Assembly (NCBI RefSeq): GCF_000340435.2
Contig: NZ_CP011883.2
Location: 840,607-904,606, forward strand
Reading direction: 5' to 3'
From: Mycobacterium haemophilum DSM 44634
GTDB lineage: Bacteria > Actinomycetota > Actinomycetes > Mycobacteriales > Mycobacteriaceae
Length of the DNA: 64,000 bases
Below the pieces are notes generated by a model. The model made no database searches. It was not told the DNA's origin and worked only from the letters and a program-made list of their open reading frames with translations. Shown here piece after piece: positions 33,445-42,274 of the stretch (position 1 is the stretch's first letter; the number at the start of each line of letters is the position of its first letter). A program made the translations under genes and the position numbers.

Positions 33445-34542
33445 CTAAGTACCCGAGATGAACTCTTCGAGCTGGGCACGCGCGATCTCGTCGGATAGCT
33501 GCTTCGGCGGGCTCTTCATCAGGTAGGCCGACGCCGCGATCACTGGTCCGCCGATTCCGCGGTCCTTGGCGATCTTTGCCGCGCGCACCGCGTCGATGAT
33601 GATGCCCGCCGAGTTCGGCGAGTCCCACACCTCGAGCTTGTATTCCAGGTTCACCGGCGCGTCGCCGAAACCGCGGCCCTCCAGCCGCACATAGGCCCAT
33701 TTGCGGTCATCAAGCCAGGCCATGTGACCGGCCATTCCGATGTGTAGGTCCTTGGGGGTGAGCTCGCGCTGCATGTTGGATAGCACGGACTTGGTCTTGG
33801 AGATCTCCTTGGATTCCACCCGCTCCGGCTCGCACATGTTCAGGAAGTCCATGTTGCCGCCAATGTTGAGCTGCATGGTGCGGTCCAGCTGCACACCGCG
33901 GTCCTCGAACAGCTTGGCCATCACCCGGTGGGTGATGGTGGCGCCGACCTGGCTCTTGATGTCGTCGCCGATAATGGGCACACCAGCGTCGGCGAACTTT
34001 TTGGCCCACACCGGGTCGGAGGCGATGAACACCGGCAGCGCGTTCACGAACGCCACGCGGGCGTCGATGGCGCACTGGGCGTAGAACTTGTCGGCCTTTT
34101 CGGAACCCACCGGCAGGTAGGACACCAGTACGTCGACCTTGGCGTCCCGCAGCGCTTGGACCACGTCGACGGGCTCGGCATCGGACAGCTCAATGGTGTT
34201 GGCGTAGTTGTTGCCGATGCCGTCCAGCGTCGGCCCGCGCTGCACCACTACGTTGCTGGGCGCCACGTCGGCGATCTTGATGGTGTTGTTCTCCGAGGCG
34301 AAGATCGCGTCCGACAGATCGAAGCCGACCTTCTTGGCGTCCACGTCGAAGGCCGCTACGAACTTAACGTCGCGCACGTGGTAGGGGCCGAACCGGACAT
34401 GCATGAGACCGGGCACCGTGGAGGTGTCGTCGGCGTTTTGGTAGTACTCGACGCCCTGAACCAGCGAGGACGCGCAGTTGCCCACGCCGACAATGGCGAC
34501 TCGGACCTCATTCAGCGCCGCCACCGGATTGTGCTTACTCAT
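33445..34542 (-). CDS. ino1: myo-Inositol-1-phosphate synthase Ino1
   Basis: A 365-residue NAD-dependent enzyme making inositol-1-phosphate from glucose-6-phosphate, the entry to phosphatidylinositol, LAM and mycothiol. ATG 34542 gives MSKHNPVAALNEVRVAIVGVGNCASSL with a GxGxxAS nucleotide fold. GDDIKSQVGATI and WDSPNSAGIIIDAVRAAKIAKDRG are conserved. The region from LNMCEPERVESKEI to GMAGHMAWLDDRK differs from what I recall of Rv0046c, so it could be a diverged paralogue. In H37Rv ino1 is far away. It is downstream of the permease fusion on the same strand (49-bp gap), suggesting one operon with a sugar or polyol importer. Confidence 0.93.
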   Translation of the reverse strand: MSKHNPVAALNEVRVAIVGVGNCASSLVQGVEYYQNADDTSTVPGLMHVRFGPYHVRDVKFVAAFDVDAKKVGFDLSDAIFASENNTIKIADVAPSNVVVQRGPTLDGIGNNYANTIELSDAEPVDVVQALRDAKVDVLVSYLPVGSEKADKFYAQCAIDARVAFVNALPVFIASDPVWAKKFADAGVPIIGDDIKSQVGATITHRVMAKLFEDRGVQLDRTMQLNIGGNMDFLNMCEPERVESKEISKTKSVLSNMQRELTPKDLHIGMAGHMAWLDDRKWAYVRLEGRGFGDAPVNLEYKLEVWDSPNSAGIIIDAVRAAKIAKDRGIGGPVIAASAYLMKSPPKQLSDEIARAQLEEFISGT

Positions 34543-34591
34543 TAAGGGCGTTCTCCAAACTTTGTCTCGTGCGGGAGTTGCATCGTGCTTA

Positions 34592-36424
34592 TCACTTGAT
34601 GATGCCGATCTTGCGGCGTTGCAGGAAGACAAAAACCGCAGCGGCGAGCATAACTCCCTTGATGATCTGCGAGGCGGCGCCCCCAACACCCATGAACACC
34701 ATGCCGTTGGAGACCATCGAGATGATTACCGCACCGATCAACGTTCCGCTGAGTCGTCCCAGTCCGCCGGTGAGGGGCGTGCCGCCGATGACGACTGCGG
34801 CGATGACATCGATCTCGAAACCGGTTGCTGCAGTGGGTGTCCCGCTTCCGAGGCGGGAGGCAAGCACGACACCACCGACGCCCGCCATCAGGCCACAGAC
34901 CGCGAAAATCGCGACTTTGATCCCGCGGGTGGGCACTCCGGCCAACGTTGCGACACGTTCGTTGCCGCCGACGGCTTTGACCCACCGCCCAAACATAGTG
35001 AATTGGAACAGGATCCCCGCCAGGATCGTGACGAGAAAACCGATGATGAGGATCCACGGCATGGCTCCCATTGAGCCCAATATTCCGTGAAACGGCATCG
35101 GTTTGGCGGCGCCGTCGCTGATCATCAGGGTGAGACCGCGGCAGACTTGAAGCATGCCGAGGGTGCCAACGAACGACGGAATCTTCCCGTAGGCAAAAAC
35201 GATGCCGTTGACGATCCCGGCGGCCAACCCCACCAGCAGGGCGATGACGATCGCCGCGAATTGGTTCTGTGCTGCTATGAGTGCCACGGTGACTCCGGTC
35301 AATGCGACGATCGAGCCCACCGATAGGTCAACGGAGCCCGCCACGATCACGAAGGTCATGCCGTATCCGACGATCGCCAGCACCACGGTTTGCTGGAGAA
35401 TGACCAGCAGATTTGAGGGTGCGTAGAACTTAGCGCCGGCCGCAGCGGTGAAAAACACAAACAGTGCGATCAGCGCGACGAACGGCACCAGCTGCTGCGG
35501 CGTGACGGCGAATTGTTTCTTGCTCTTAGCTGCGTACATCGCGGAGTCAACGTCACGCAGGATGTCAGCGGCCCGCCGTCGATCGTCGGGTCTTACCTCA
35601 AGAATGCCCACACTCGCTCCGATAGGCACCGTGAGCTGGTCGACGACAAGTGGCTCAGACAGTGTTGCGTGCAGTCTGTCTGCAACATCGTTAGCATTTG
35701 TGTCCGAAAGGGGACCCCGGAGTAGGACGACGAACTCGTCTCCGCCCAGTCGCGCGACGATATCGTCGGGCCGAACGGCCGCGCGCAGTCGTTGCGCTAC
35801 GGTCTGCAACACCGCGTCACCTACGTCGTGGCCTAGTGAGTCGTTGATGACTTTGAAATCGTCGAGGTCAAGAAACAGTACGGCAGCTAATCGAGAGTGT
35901 TCGTCATGCTGCAGTGATTTGGTGATCTGGTCTTCCGCGAACCGGCGGTTGGCAAGACCGGTGAGACAGTCGTGGGTCGCCTCGTAGGCGAGCCGTTCGA
36001 TGGAAAGGTGGTGGGCGGAAATGTCGGAAAACGAGACTACGAGTGCAGAGTGCGGAGGATCCGCAGACGCAAGCAAGCTCACGTTTACCGATAGCCACAA
36101 CCGTTGGCCGTCGGGTCGGTCGATGCCGACGACTTTGCTTATCGTTGTCACTTCGTGTCGCACGATGCGCATGACGTCGCGCTCGGGGTCAACCCGCTGA
36201 TTGTCCGTATCGTAGAAGACGAATGGATGGCCACGCTTCATATCCACGACATCGTGGGCTCGTAAGCCAAGCATCTGAGTAGCGGCGGGATTAACGGACT
36301 CAATTCGTCCGTCGACGCCTACCACAACGACTCCGTCGGCCATTGATGTGACAATCGTTTGGAAATATTGTTCGGCGTCGCACCCCGTTGTGTGATCGAC
36401 GCCCCCTGCTGCAATGTCGGCCAC
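34592..36424 (-). CDS. PAS-GGDEF diguanylate cyclase fused to an RbsC-type ABC permease
   Basis: A 610-residue protein from GTG 36424 (in-frame stop two codons upstream). Residues about 18-130 form a PAS domain (FQTIVTSMADGVVVVG to VVSFSDISAHH). Residues about 145-305 are a GGDEF domain with DCLTGLANRR, LDLDDFKVINDSLGHDVGD, the active-site RLGGDEFVVLL and an inhibitory-site RPDD five residues before GGDEF; it stops at AMYAAKSKK, just short of the usual GRNRV end. Residues about 312-610 are a complete ribose-type permease (QQLVPFVALIALFVFF, AGSVDLSVGSIVALTG, ATGFEIDVIAAVVIGGTPLTGG). RbsC N-termini are cytosolic, so the cyclase would face its substrate GTP. No RbsA-type ATPase gene is nearby. 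It may be a genuine regulator-transporter fusion or a deletion product. Confidence 0.88.
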   Translation of the reverse strand: MADIAAGGVDHTTGCDAEQYFQTIVTSMADGVVVVGVDGRIESVNPAATQMLGLRAHDVVDMKRGHPFVFYDTDNQRVDPERDVMRIVRHEVTTISKVVGIDRPDGQRLWLSVNVSLLASADPPHSALVVSFSDISAHHLSIERLAYEATHDCLTGLANRRFAEDQITKSLQHDEHSRLAAVLFLDLDDFKVINDSLGHDVGDAVLQTVAQRLRAAVRPDDIVARLGGDEFVVLLRGPLSDTNANDVADRLHATLSEPLVVDQLTVPIGASVGILEVRPDDRRRAADILRDVDSAMYAAKSKKQFAVTPQQLVPFVALIALFVFFTAAAGAKFYAPSNLLVILQQTVVLAIVGYGMTFVIVAGSVDLSVGSIVALTGVTVALIAAQNQFAAIVIALLVGLAAGIVNGIVFAYGKIPSFVGTLGMLQVCRGLTLMISDGAAKPMPFHGILGSMGAMPWILIIGFLVTILAGILFQFTMFGRWVKAVGGNERVATLAGVPTRGIKVAIFAVCGLMAGVGGVVLASRLGSGTPTAATGFEIDVIAAVVIGGTPLTGGLGRLSGTLIGAVIISMVSNGMVFMGVGGAASQIIKGVMLAAAVFVFLQRRKIGIIK

Positions 36425-36663
36425 AGCTCAGAGAGTACAACTGTGCTCGAGTACGACTACGATTCGGCTGGCGTCGTGGTACTTGCCCAGTTCATGTGCA
36501 ACAGTTTTGGCGACCCGCTTGGTCACCCAGCCAGCGTCCTGACTATTGTGTCGGTCCTGGCGGGGTCGGTCGTTCTCGTTGGCAAGTCCTGGGTTTGTTG
36601 CGGGTTCGACTGCGACGACGGTGTTCTCGGCCCAGTATCTGGAACGGATCGGACGTTTTTCGA

Positions 36664-37701
36664 TCAGTTCAAGGTAATCGTCATGTCGAACGGGGTGATC
36701 GACTTCAAGTCGTAGTGCGGTGTGTTATCGATGTAGCGGGCCTTGAACTTGGCGACGTTGGACTTGTCAACCTTGAGCAGGTCGAGCTTCACCACCTGCT
36801 CAACGGGATCTTGGCCGTGAATTTTGCGGTAGAGGACGGCCAGCCCGAACCCGCCCTCTAGCCAATGGGCGCCAAAGCTGACGGTGTAGTACCCGTTTTC
36901 GATCGCTGCGATTGCTTGCGGTGTCAAATCCATTCCCCCGAAGACGAATTCCTTCTCACGATTGGCGTTGCGTGCGGCCTTGATCGCGCCTTGGCAGAGG
37001 TTGTCGTTGAAGCACCAGATGGCGTTAGCGTCGCCGGTGGGGTGTGCTTGCAGCATGTTCTCGGCAGCGGCAAGGCCTTTGTCTTCGCTGTCACCGGCGT
37101 ACTGAAACTGCACAAGCTGGTCACCGACTGCCGTGAGCGCCGATTTCAGGCCAGCCTTGCGGCCCTGGGCCACCGAGTTGCCGGGCATGCCGCCGAGGGC
37201 AAGGAACTTCGACCCCCCCTCAGCGATGAGGGCCTCAGCAATGCCGCTGCCGGCTTTCTCATCATTGGGCCCCAGGAAGGCCACATAGTCAGCGTTCTTG
37301 TTCTGCCCCGGGGCATATCCGGGGTAACGGTCGACGACGACCACCGGGATCTTTGCCTTGGCGGCGGTCCACAGCAGCGTGGGAGCGATCGAGGTTGACT
37401 GGGGGGTGACGATCAGCCCGTCGATGCCTTGGCTGATGAGGTTCTCCACGTCGGACAGCTGCTTTTGTTCGTCTTCTTCAGCCGACACGGCGTTGATATC
37501 GACACCGAGTTGATGGCCTCCCTCGTCGATAAAGCGTGTGTAGGCATTCCAGAACGGACTGTTTGCGGTCGGGTAGGACACACCGATCATTAGCTTGTGA
37601 TGTGGCCCTGAGGAACCGCACGCCGGCAGGATTGCCAGTAGCAGTCCCAGGATCAGCATGATGCGAGCCGCGCGCAGCGGTATGCCCATACCCGTGCTCA
37701 T
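36664..37701 (-). CDS. Sugar ABC transporter substrate-binding lipoprotein (RbsB family)
   Basis: A 345-residue type-I periplasmic binding protein from ATG 37701, with AAAGGGA upstream. A signal peptide ends in the lipobox LAILPACGSS. The mature part starts KLMIGVSYPTANSPFWNAY and shows LISQGIDGLIVTPQST, KIPVVVVDRYPG and WCFNDNLCQGAIKAA, the RbsB/XylF-like pattern for ribose, galactose or inositol. It is 239 bp upstream of the permease fusion on the same strand. With ino1 in the cluster, an inositol-type ligand is a reasonable guess but unproven. Confidence 0.92.
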   Translation of the reverse strand: MSTGMGIPLRAARIMLILGLLLAILPACGSSGPHHKLMIGVSYPTANSPFWNAYTRFIDEGGHQLGVDINAVSAEEDEQKQLSDVENLISQGIDGLIVTPQSTSIAPTLLWTAAKAKIPVVVVDRYPGYAPGQNKNADYVAFLGPNDEKAGSGIAEALIAEGGSKFLALGGMPGNSVAQGRKAGLKSALTAVGDQLVQFQYAGDSEDKGLAAAENMLQAHPTGDANAIWCFNDNLCQGAIKAARNANREKEFVFGGMDLTPQAIAAIENGYYTVSFGAHWLEGGFGLAVLYRKIHGQDPVEQVVKLDLLKVDKSNVAKFKARYIDNTPHYDLKSITPFDMTITLN

Positions 37702-37912
37702 CAGGAGTCCCTTTCGTGGGCGCATCGACAAGTTTGGTCATATCAGCGTCTGGCACGCGTTGAATCAGTGTGGTGCGGCCAGACCCCCGAGCGTTTCTTG
37801 TCCCCGAACTCGCGCTTGCCGTAGGGCAATAGTAACCGAGTTTCAGCACCCGCCGGCCTCGTTGACGAGCCGGCGGGCGATGGCTTGACGGGTGCCGGAG
37901 GCCCGTGTTTAC

Positions 37913-37928
37913 TCGAACGTATATTCGA
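37913..37928 (+). promoter_or_regulatory. SOS (LexA) box upstream of imuA'
   Basis: TCGAACGTATATTCGA at 37913-37928 matches the mycobacterial LexA box TCGAAC-N4-GTTCGA with one mismatch, 37 bp before the imuA' ATG. The same half-sites occur before dnaE2 (51514-51529). Confidence 0.9.
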
Positions 37929-37965
37929 ATAAGGTGGTCTCGAGAAAGCTAGTAGGAGGCTAGTC

Positions 37966-38645
37966 ATGACCGCGGCTTTCGCCCCCGACCAGCGGTATGG
38001 AAATCGCGCTGAGCAGCTCGAATCGTTGCGCCGGGCGTCCATGCAAGTCGGCACCAGCCCTGCTGACTTGCTGCCGGAGCCGGAATCCCGGCTGGCCATC
38101 CCGCAGTGGCTTGCTGAGGCGCTGGCACCCGAGGGCCGGCACTGTTACGCCGGGGAACGGTGGCGGTGCTGTCGGGAGCTCGGTCACTGCTGTTGGGCAT
38201 GGTTGCCGCGGTGACGGCCGCCGGGGGCAACGCGGCTATCGCCGGCCTGCCTGATGTCGGATTGCTGGCCGCTGTGGAGATGGGGGCGGACCTGAGCCGG
38301 CTCGCGGTGATACCGGATCCCGGGACCGATCCGGTGGAGGTGGCCGCGGTGCTTGTCGACGGCATGGACCTGGTGGTCCTTGTTCTCGGCGGGCGACGGG
38401 TACCGCACCCCCGGGCGCGGGCAGTGCTAGCCCGCGCCCGACATAGAGGCTGCACCTTGCTGGTCACCGACGGCGACTGGCAAGGGGCGCCGACACGGTT
38501 GGAGGCCCGGGTCTGCGGCTATGAGATCACGGCGAGCAACCAGGGCGCACCCACTCCCGGATTCGGGCGCATCAGTGGGGTGCGGTTGCAGGTCAGCGGT
38601 GTGTGTGCGGGCAGACGGGTGGGCGGCCGGGCGCGAGCCGGGTGA
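37966..38645 (+). pseudogene. imuA': imuA' pseudogene (frameshifted)
   Basis: This corresponds to Rv3395c, the ImuA' accessory factor of the mycobacterial mutasome. The 5' part reads MTAAFAPDQRYGNRAEQLESLRRAS from ATG 37966 and runs to about 38140; that frame then closes at 38214. The rest (VLSGARSLLLGMVAAVTAAGG to GVRLQVSGVCAGRRVGG) lies in a different frame from about 38160 to 38645. At least one indel near 38130-38165 breaks the gene. The SOS box upstream is intact. Confidence 0.88.
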
Positions 38646-39896
38646 TTTCGGGTGGCTTTTTCCGGTTCCGGTTCCCGGGTGCTGGCGGTGCGCGGAGCGG
38701 CCCGCTATTTCGGGTCCGAACAGCAGGCCGCCGAGCGGCTGATTGATGCGGTGGCCGCGGCCGGCTCCGAGTGTCAGGTCGGGATCGCCGACCAGTTATC
38801 CACCGCGGTCTTCGCGGCGCGTGCGGGCCGGGTCATTGGGCCTGGACAGGATGCGCGGTTCTTGTCGCTGTTGTCGATCCGACAACTTGCCGCCGAGCCG
38901 AGTCTGTCCGGTCCCCGACGAGGAGAACTAGCGGATTTGTTGTGGCGGATGGGGATTCGCCCCATCGGGTAGTTCGCCGCACTGTCGGCTACCGATGTGG
39001 CCTCCAGGTTCGGCGCCGACGGGGCGGCCGCACATCGGTTCGCCCGCGGCGCACCCGAACGCCCGCCTTCCGGACGTGAGGTGCTGCCGGAACTTGAGGC
39101 CGTGTTGCTCTGCGATCCGCCGATCGACCGGATTGATGCCGCGGCCTTCGCTGGGCGCTCACTGGCCGGCGCACTGCATCAGGCGCTGAGGGCCGCTGGA
39201 GTGGGCTGTACCCGGCTGGCCATCCACGCTGTCACCGCCAATGCCGAAGAGTTGACTCGGGTATGGCGGTGCGCCGAGCCGTTGACCGAGGATGCCACCG
39301 CTGACCGGGTGCGTTGGCAACTGGATGGCTGGTTGAGCAACCGAAATGCTCAGGTCTGCTCACCGACCGCCGAGCTGACGCTATTACGGCTGCAGGCGGT
39401 GGAGGTGGTGTCCGCCGAGGCACTGCAGTTGCCGTTATGGGGTGGTCTCGGGGAGCAGGACAAACTTCGGGCTCGACGGGCGCTGGTGCGGGTGCAGGGC
39501 TTGCTCGGCCCGGAGGCGGTGCGGGTGCCCGTACTGTCCGGCGGTCGCGGGCCGGCCGAACGCATCACGTTGACCCCGCTGGGCGACGAGCCGGCACCGC
39601 AGGCCGACCCGGGTCAACCGTGGCCCGGCCAACTTCGGAAGCCGTCGCCGGCGGTGCTGCTCGACGACCCAGTGGAATTACTTGATGCACAGGGGAATCC
39701 GATACGGGTGACCAGTCGGGGGATGTTCTCCGCTGAGCCTGCCCGACTGACCGTCCGCGGTCGGGAGGACACGCTGTGCTGGTGGGCCGGTCAAGGGGGT
39801 CGCACCGCCCGCGCCCAGGTACTGCTGGGCAGCGAGCGTGCGCTGCTGCTGTGCTACCGCCAGCGGCGGTGGTATCTAGAAGGCAGCTACGAGTAA
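38646..39896 (+). pseudogene. imuB: imuB pseudogene (N-terminal loss plus nonsense codon)
   Basis: This corresponds to Rv3394c, the ImuB Y-family-like adaptor that links DnaE2 to the beta clamp. Sequence begins only at about family residue 100 (VLAVRGAARYFGSEQQAAERL). It then hits TAG at 38970-38972 in GIRPIG-stop-FAALSATDVASRFGADG; the family has Gln there, a one-base CAG to TAG change. The same frame continues intact to 39896, ending CYRQRRWYLEGSYE, and includes the LQLPLWGG clamp-binding-like motif. The N-terminal palm/fingers part is missing. Confidence 0.92.
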
Positions 39897-40154
39897 GCGT
39901 CCGTAGCGCGTCCTAGGCCCCTCACCTCCGCTCGCGCCAACTGCCCGCGAACACCACCTCCACGTCGTGGCATGGCTGGGCGGCCGCAGATGGCCAAGCG
40001 AAGGTAGCAAGGACCGAAGTGCTCAGGCCTGATGCCGCCACTACCGCAGGACCAAGAAACAGAACGATGCGGCGTATGGTCATGTCGCAATAGGTGCCCA
40101 TTCACATTGCGGCTAAACCACCAATTTTTGGTGCCCGCCGTATGGGCATCGCTG

Positions 40155-41111
40155 TTACGTTCGGTGTGCCCGACCTGCGAACGGTCCGACCCGCCCAATC
40201 AGCCGGTCGAAAAACGCCGCAGGGTCTACGCCAATGCCGATCAGGGCGTTGGGCTTTCGATCCGAGGACCAGTCGGCGACCGTCAAGCCGCGCGGATCTG
40301 CCAGCTCGACCTCCACCGTCGCGGCCCGGGTCGTCACCAAGTCCGGGTCCAGCGCGACCGCTGCGGCCAGCGGATCATGCATATATGCCACGTAACCTAG
40401 GTCGCGAGCCTGGTGAGACTCGAAGTAGAACCGCAGCGCGTCCCCGATCACCTGGATCAACGGAGACGGACCTGCGGTAGACACCAGCTTGGCGAGGATG
40501 TCCGGCGTCATTACCACCTGCCGGGTCAGATCCAAGCCGCATACGATCGGAAGTTGTTGTTGCCCAGCCCAAGCCGCAAATACCTCGCTCGCTGCCTCTG
40601 GGTCCACCCTGATGTTCCATTCTGCCGCGACGTTACCCTGGCCGGAGCCGTCGAACACGCCGCCCATGATCACCAGTCGGCGCAGCAGCGTCGGGAGTGC
40701 CGGCTCGGCGCGCAGTGCCAAAGCCAGGTTGGTCAGCGGCCCGGTGACGAGGCCGATCAGGTTCCCCGCGTTGGCTCGAGCCGCAGCTATCCAGGCCGTC
40801 GTGGCGTCGTAACTGGCAATCCGGCGTTCAGTGGAGGGCAGCTCGGCATAGCCTAAACCTTTGGGGCCGTGGAATTTTGCGTGCTCAGGCCACTGGCCGC
40901 TCAGTGGCTCGTCGGCGCCTTTGCACACGGGTATGGCCGCGGCCCGGCACAATTCGAGCAAGCCGAGGTTGTTCGCGCACACCTGCTCGACTTCAATATT
41001 TCCGCCGGTCGAGGCGATGCCGACGAGATCGGCGTCAGCGCTGGCCAGCAGATATACCAACGCCACGGCATCATCGATGCCGGTGTCGACGTCGACGAAA
41101 ACGGGGTTCAT
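40155..41111 (-). CDS. iunH: Inosine-uridine preferring nucleoside hydrolase IunH
   Basis: A 318-residue nucleoside hydrolase from ATG 41111. The Ca2+-binding Asp cluster is VFVDVDTGIDDAVAL; LVTGPLTNLALAL, RLVIMGGVFDGSG and the C-terminal YMHDPLAAAVALDPDL complete the family pattern. It cleaves purine or pyrimidine nucleosides to base and ribose for salvage. It corresponds to Rv3393 and keeps its H37Rv neighbours (imuB, cmaA1), although both are broken here. Confidence 0.93.
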   Translation of the reverse strand: MNPVFVDVDTGIDDAVALVYLLASADADLVGIASTGGNIEVEQVCANNLGLLELCRAAAIPVCKGADEPLSGQWPEHAKFHGPKGLGYAELPSTERRIASYDATTAWIAAARANAGNLIGLVTGPLTNLALALRAEPALPTLLRRLVIMGGVFDGSGQGNVAAEWNIRVDPEAASEVFAAWAGQQQLPIVCGLDLTRQVVMTPDILAKLVSTAGPSPLIQVIGDALRFYFESHQARDLGYVAYMHDPLAAAVALDPDLVTTRAATVEVELADPRGLTVADWSSDRKPNALIGIGVDPAAFFDRLIGRVGPFAGRAHRT

Positions 41112-41148
41112 CGCGGTAACGATACTGGGACTGGTGATTAGGCTGTCA

Positions 41149-41609
41149 CGGTGTCCAAACACCCGAATCCCCAACAGCCGACTTAACTCCGCACTTCGAC
41201 GACGTGCAGGCGCACTCCGACCTGTCCGACGACTTCTTCCGGCTGTTTCTTGACCCGACCCAGACGTATAGTTGCGCCTTTTCGAACGCGACGGCATGAC
41301 GCTGGAAGAGGTCCAGATCGCCAAGACCGATCTCGTGCTCGGCTGATGCGCGGTGCAAGCACACGACGTCAACGTCGTGGCCTCACGCTGAGCCGCAACC
41401 AGGTCACTCATGTCAGGCAATTGATCGCGCAGTCCGAAAGCGCCCGCTTTCGAGCATTTTGGGCATGAGCGCTACGACGCGTTTTTCAGTATGGCGCACC
41501 GCGTGCTGCCTGCCGACGGGATCATGCTGCTGCTGCACACCACCACCGGGCTGTATCCCAAAGAAGCTGTATCCCAAAGAAGTAGTCGAACGAGGTAAAT
41601 GCGGGGCAC
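41149..41609 (+). pseudogene. cmaA1: cmaA1 (cyclopropane mycolic acid synthase) remnant
   Basis: Short blocks in changing frames match mycolic acid SAM-methyltransferases: LTPHFDDVQAHSDLSDDFFR near 41178, FERDGMTLEEVQIAKTDLVLG after a frame change, VVGLTLSRNQVTHVRQLIAQSESAR near 41370-41450, and FEHFGHERYDAFFSMAHRVLPADGIMLL near 41452. The SAM-binding VGCGWG segment and the C-terminal half are gone. A 16-bp tandem duplication (41551-41566, 41567-41582) breaks LYPKEVVERG. Position next to iunH matches Rv3392c. Confidence 0.85.
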
Positions 41610-42274
41610 GCGACCTGCTGACGATCACTCTGCCCCCAACTCTCACAGCGGTGGACAAATAACACGGGTACAGGTCTAATTGGCCCGGGCCTATGGGGCC
41701 ACGTCACTGTTTCGGTTCATGAATTGTAAGCCAAGCCGGGACATGCCAGCTTGATAACTTTCGACTATGGAATGGTAGCGAACGTCTATTGGACAGCAGG
41801 CGTCACGTTCAGGCAGCGTCGTCGCTGACGCGCAGGACTCACGCCCGGGAGAGGAGGGCCATTGGTCAGACCGAAAAGATCCGTGGCGAAGGGTTATGGC
41901 AGCGAATCGAGTTGGTCGATGCACCTCCCCAATGCGCGCCCAATGCGCGGTGAATTGTTTGATCAAGCCTGCCGGCCAAAGCGCTGATTCAACGATAACC
42001 GTTAAGATGATCCAGTTCACATTACCAGGACTTCATGGCGCATGTGGGACCTGATAAACGTAGTCATCAACCATCGAATGTTAAAAGCTCGTAGTAAATA
42101 TGTCGTTTTTGTAAACTCAAAACCTCATGATTTGCTTGGTGAAAGCTGGCGATATACTTTAACGTGACTGTTGACATCTGCTGAGCATGACAGTCAGGGG
42201 TGCGGCACCTACGTGTGCAATATGGGATCAATGAGTATGTCCGGAATCGGCGACTGTTAGGATTAGGTGGCAGC
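41610..42274. promoter_or_regulatory. AT-richer leader region upstream of espA
   Basis: About 665 bp without a convincing gene. It is visibly AT-richer than the rest (for example around 42090-42180) and holds TATACT at 42153-42158 and TTGACA at 42171-42176. In M. tuberculosis the espACD operon has a long upstream region bound by EspR, Lsr2 and PhoP; this stretch is the obvious counterpart, though no specific binding sites could be assigned. Confidence 0.55.

Noticed and set aside
41112..41420. 103-codon extension of iunH
   Set aside because: It runs over the antisense of the cmaA1 remnant and is not conserved; ATG 41111 begins the DVDTG nucleoside hydrolase motif correctly.
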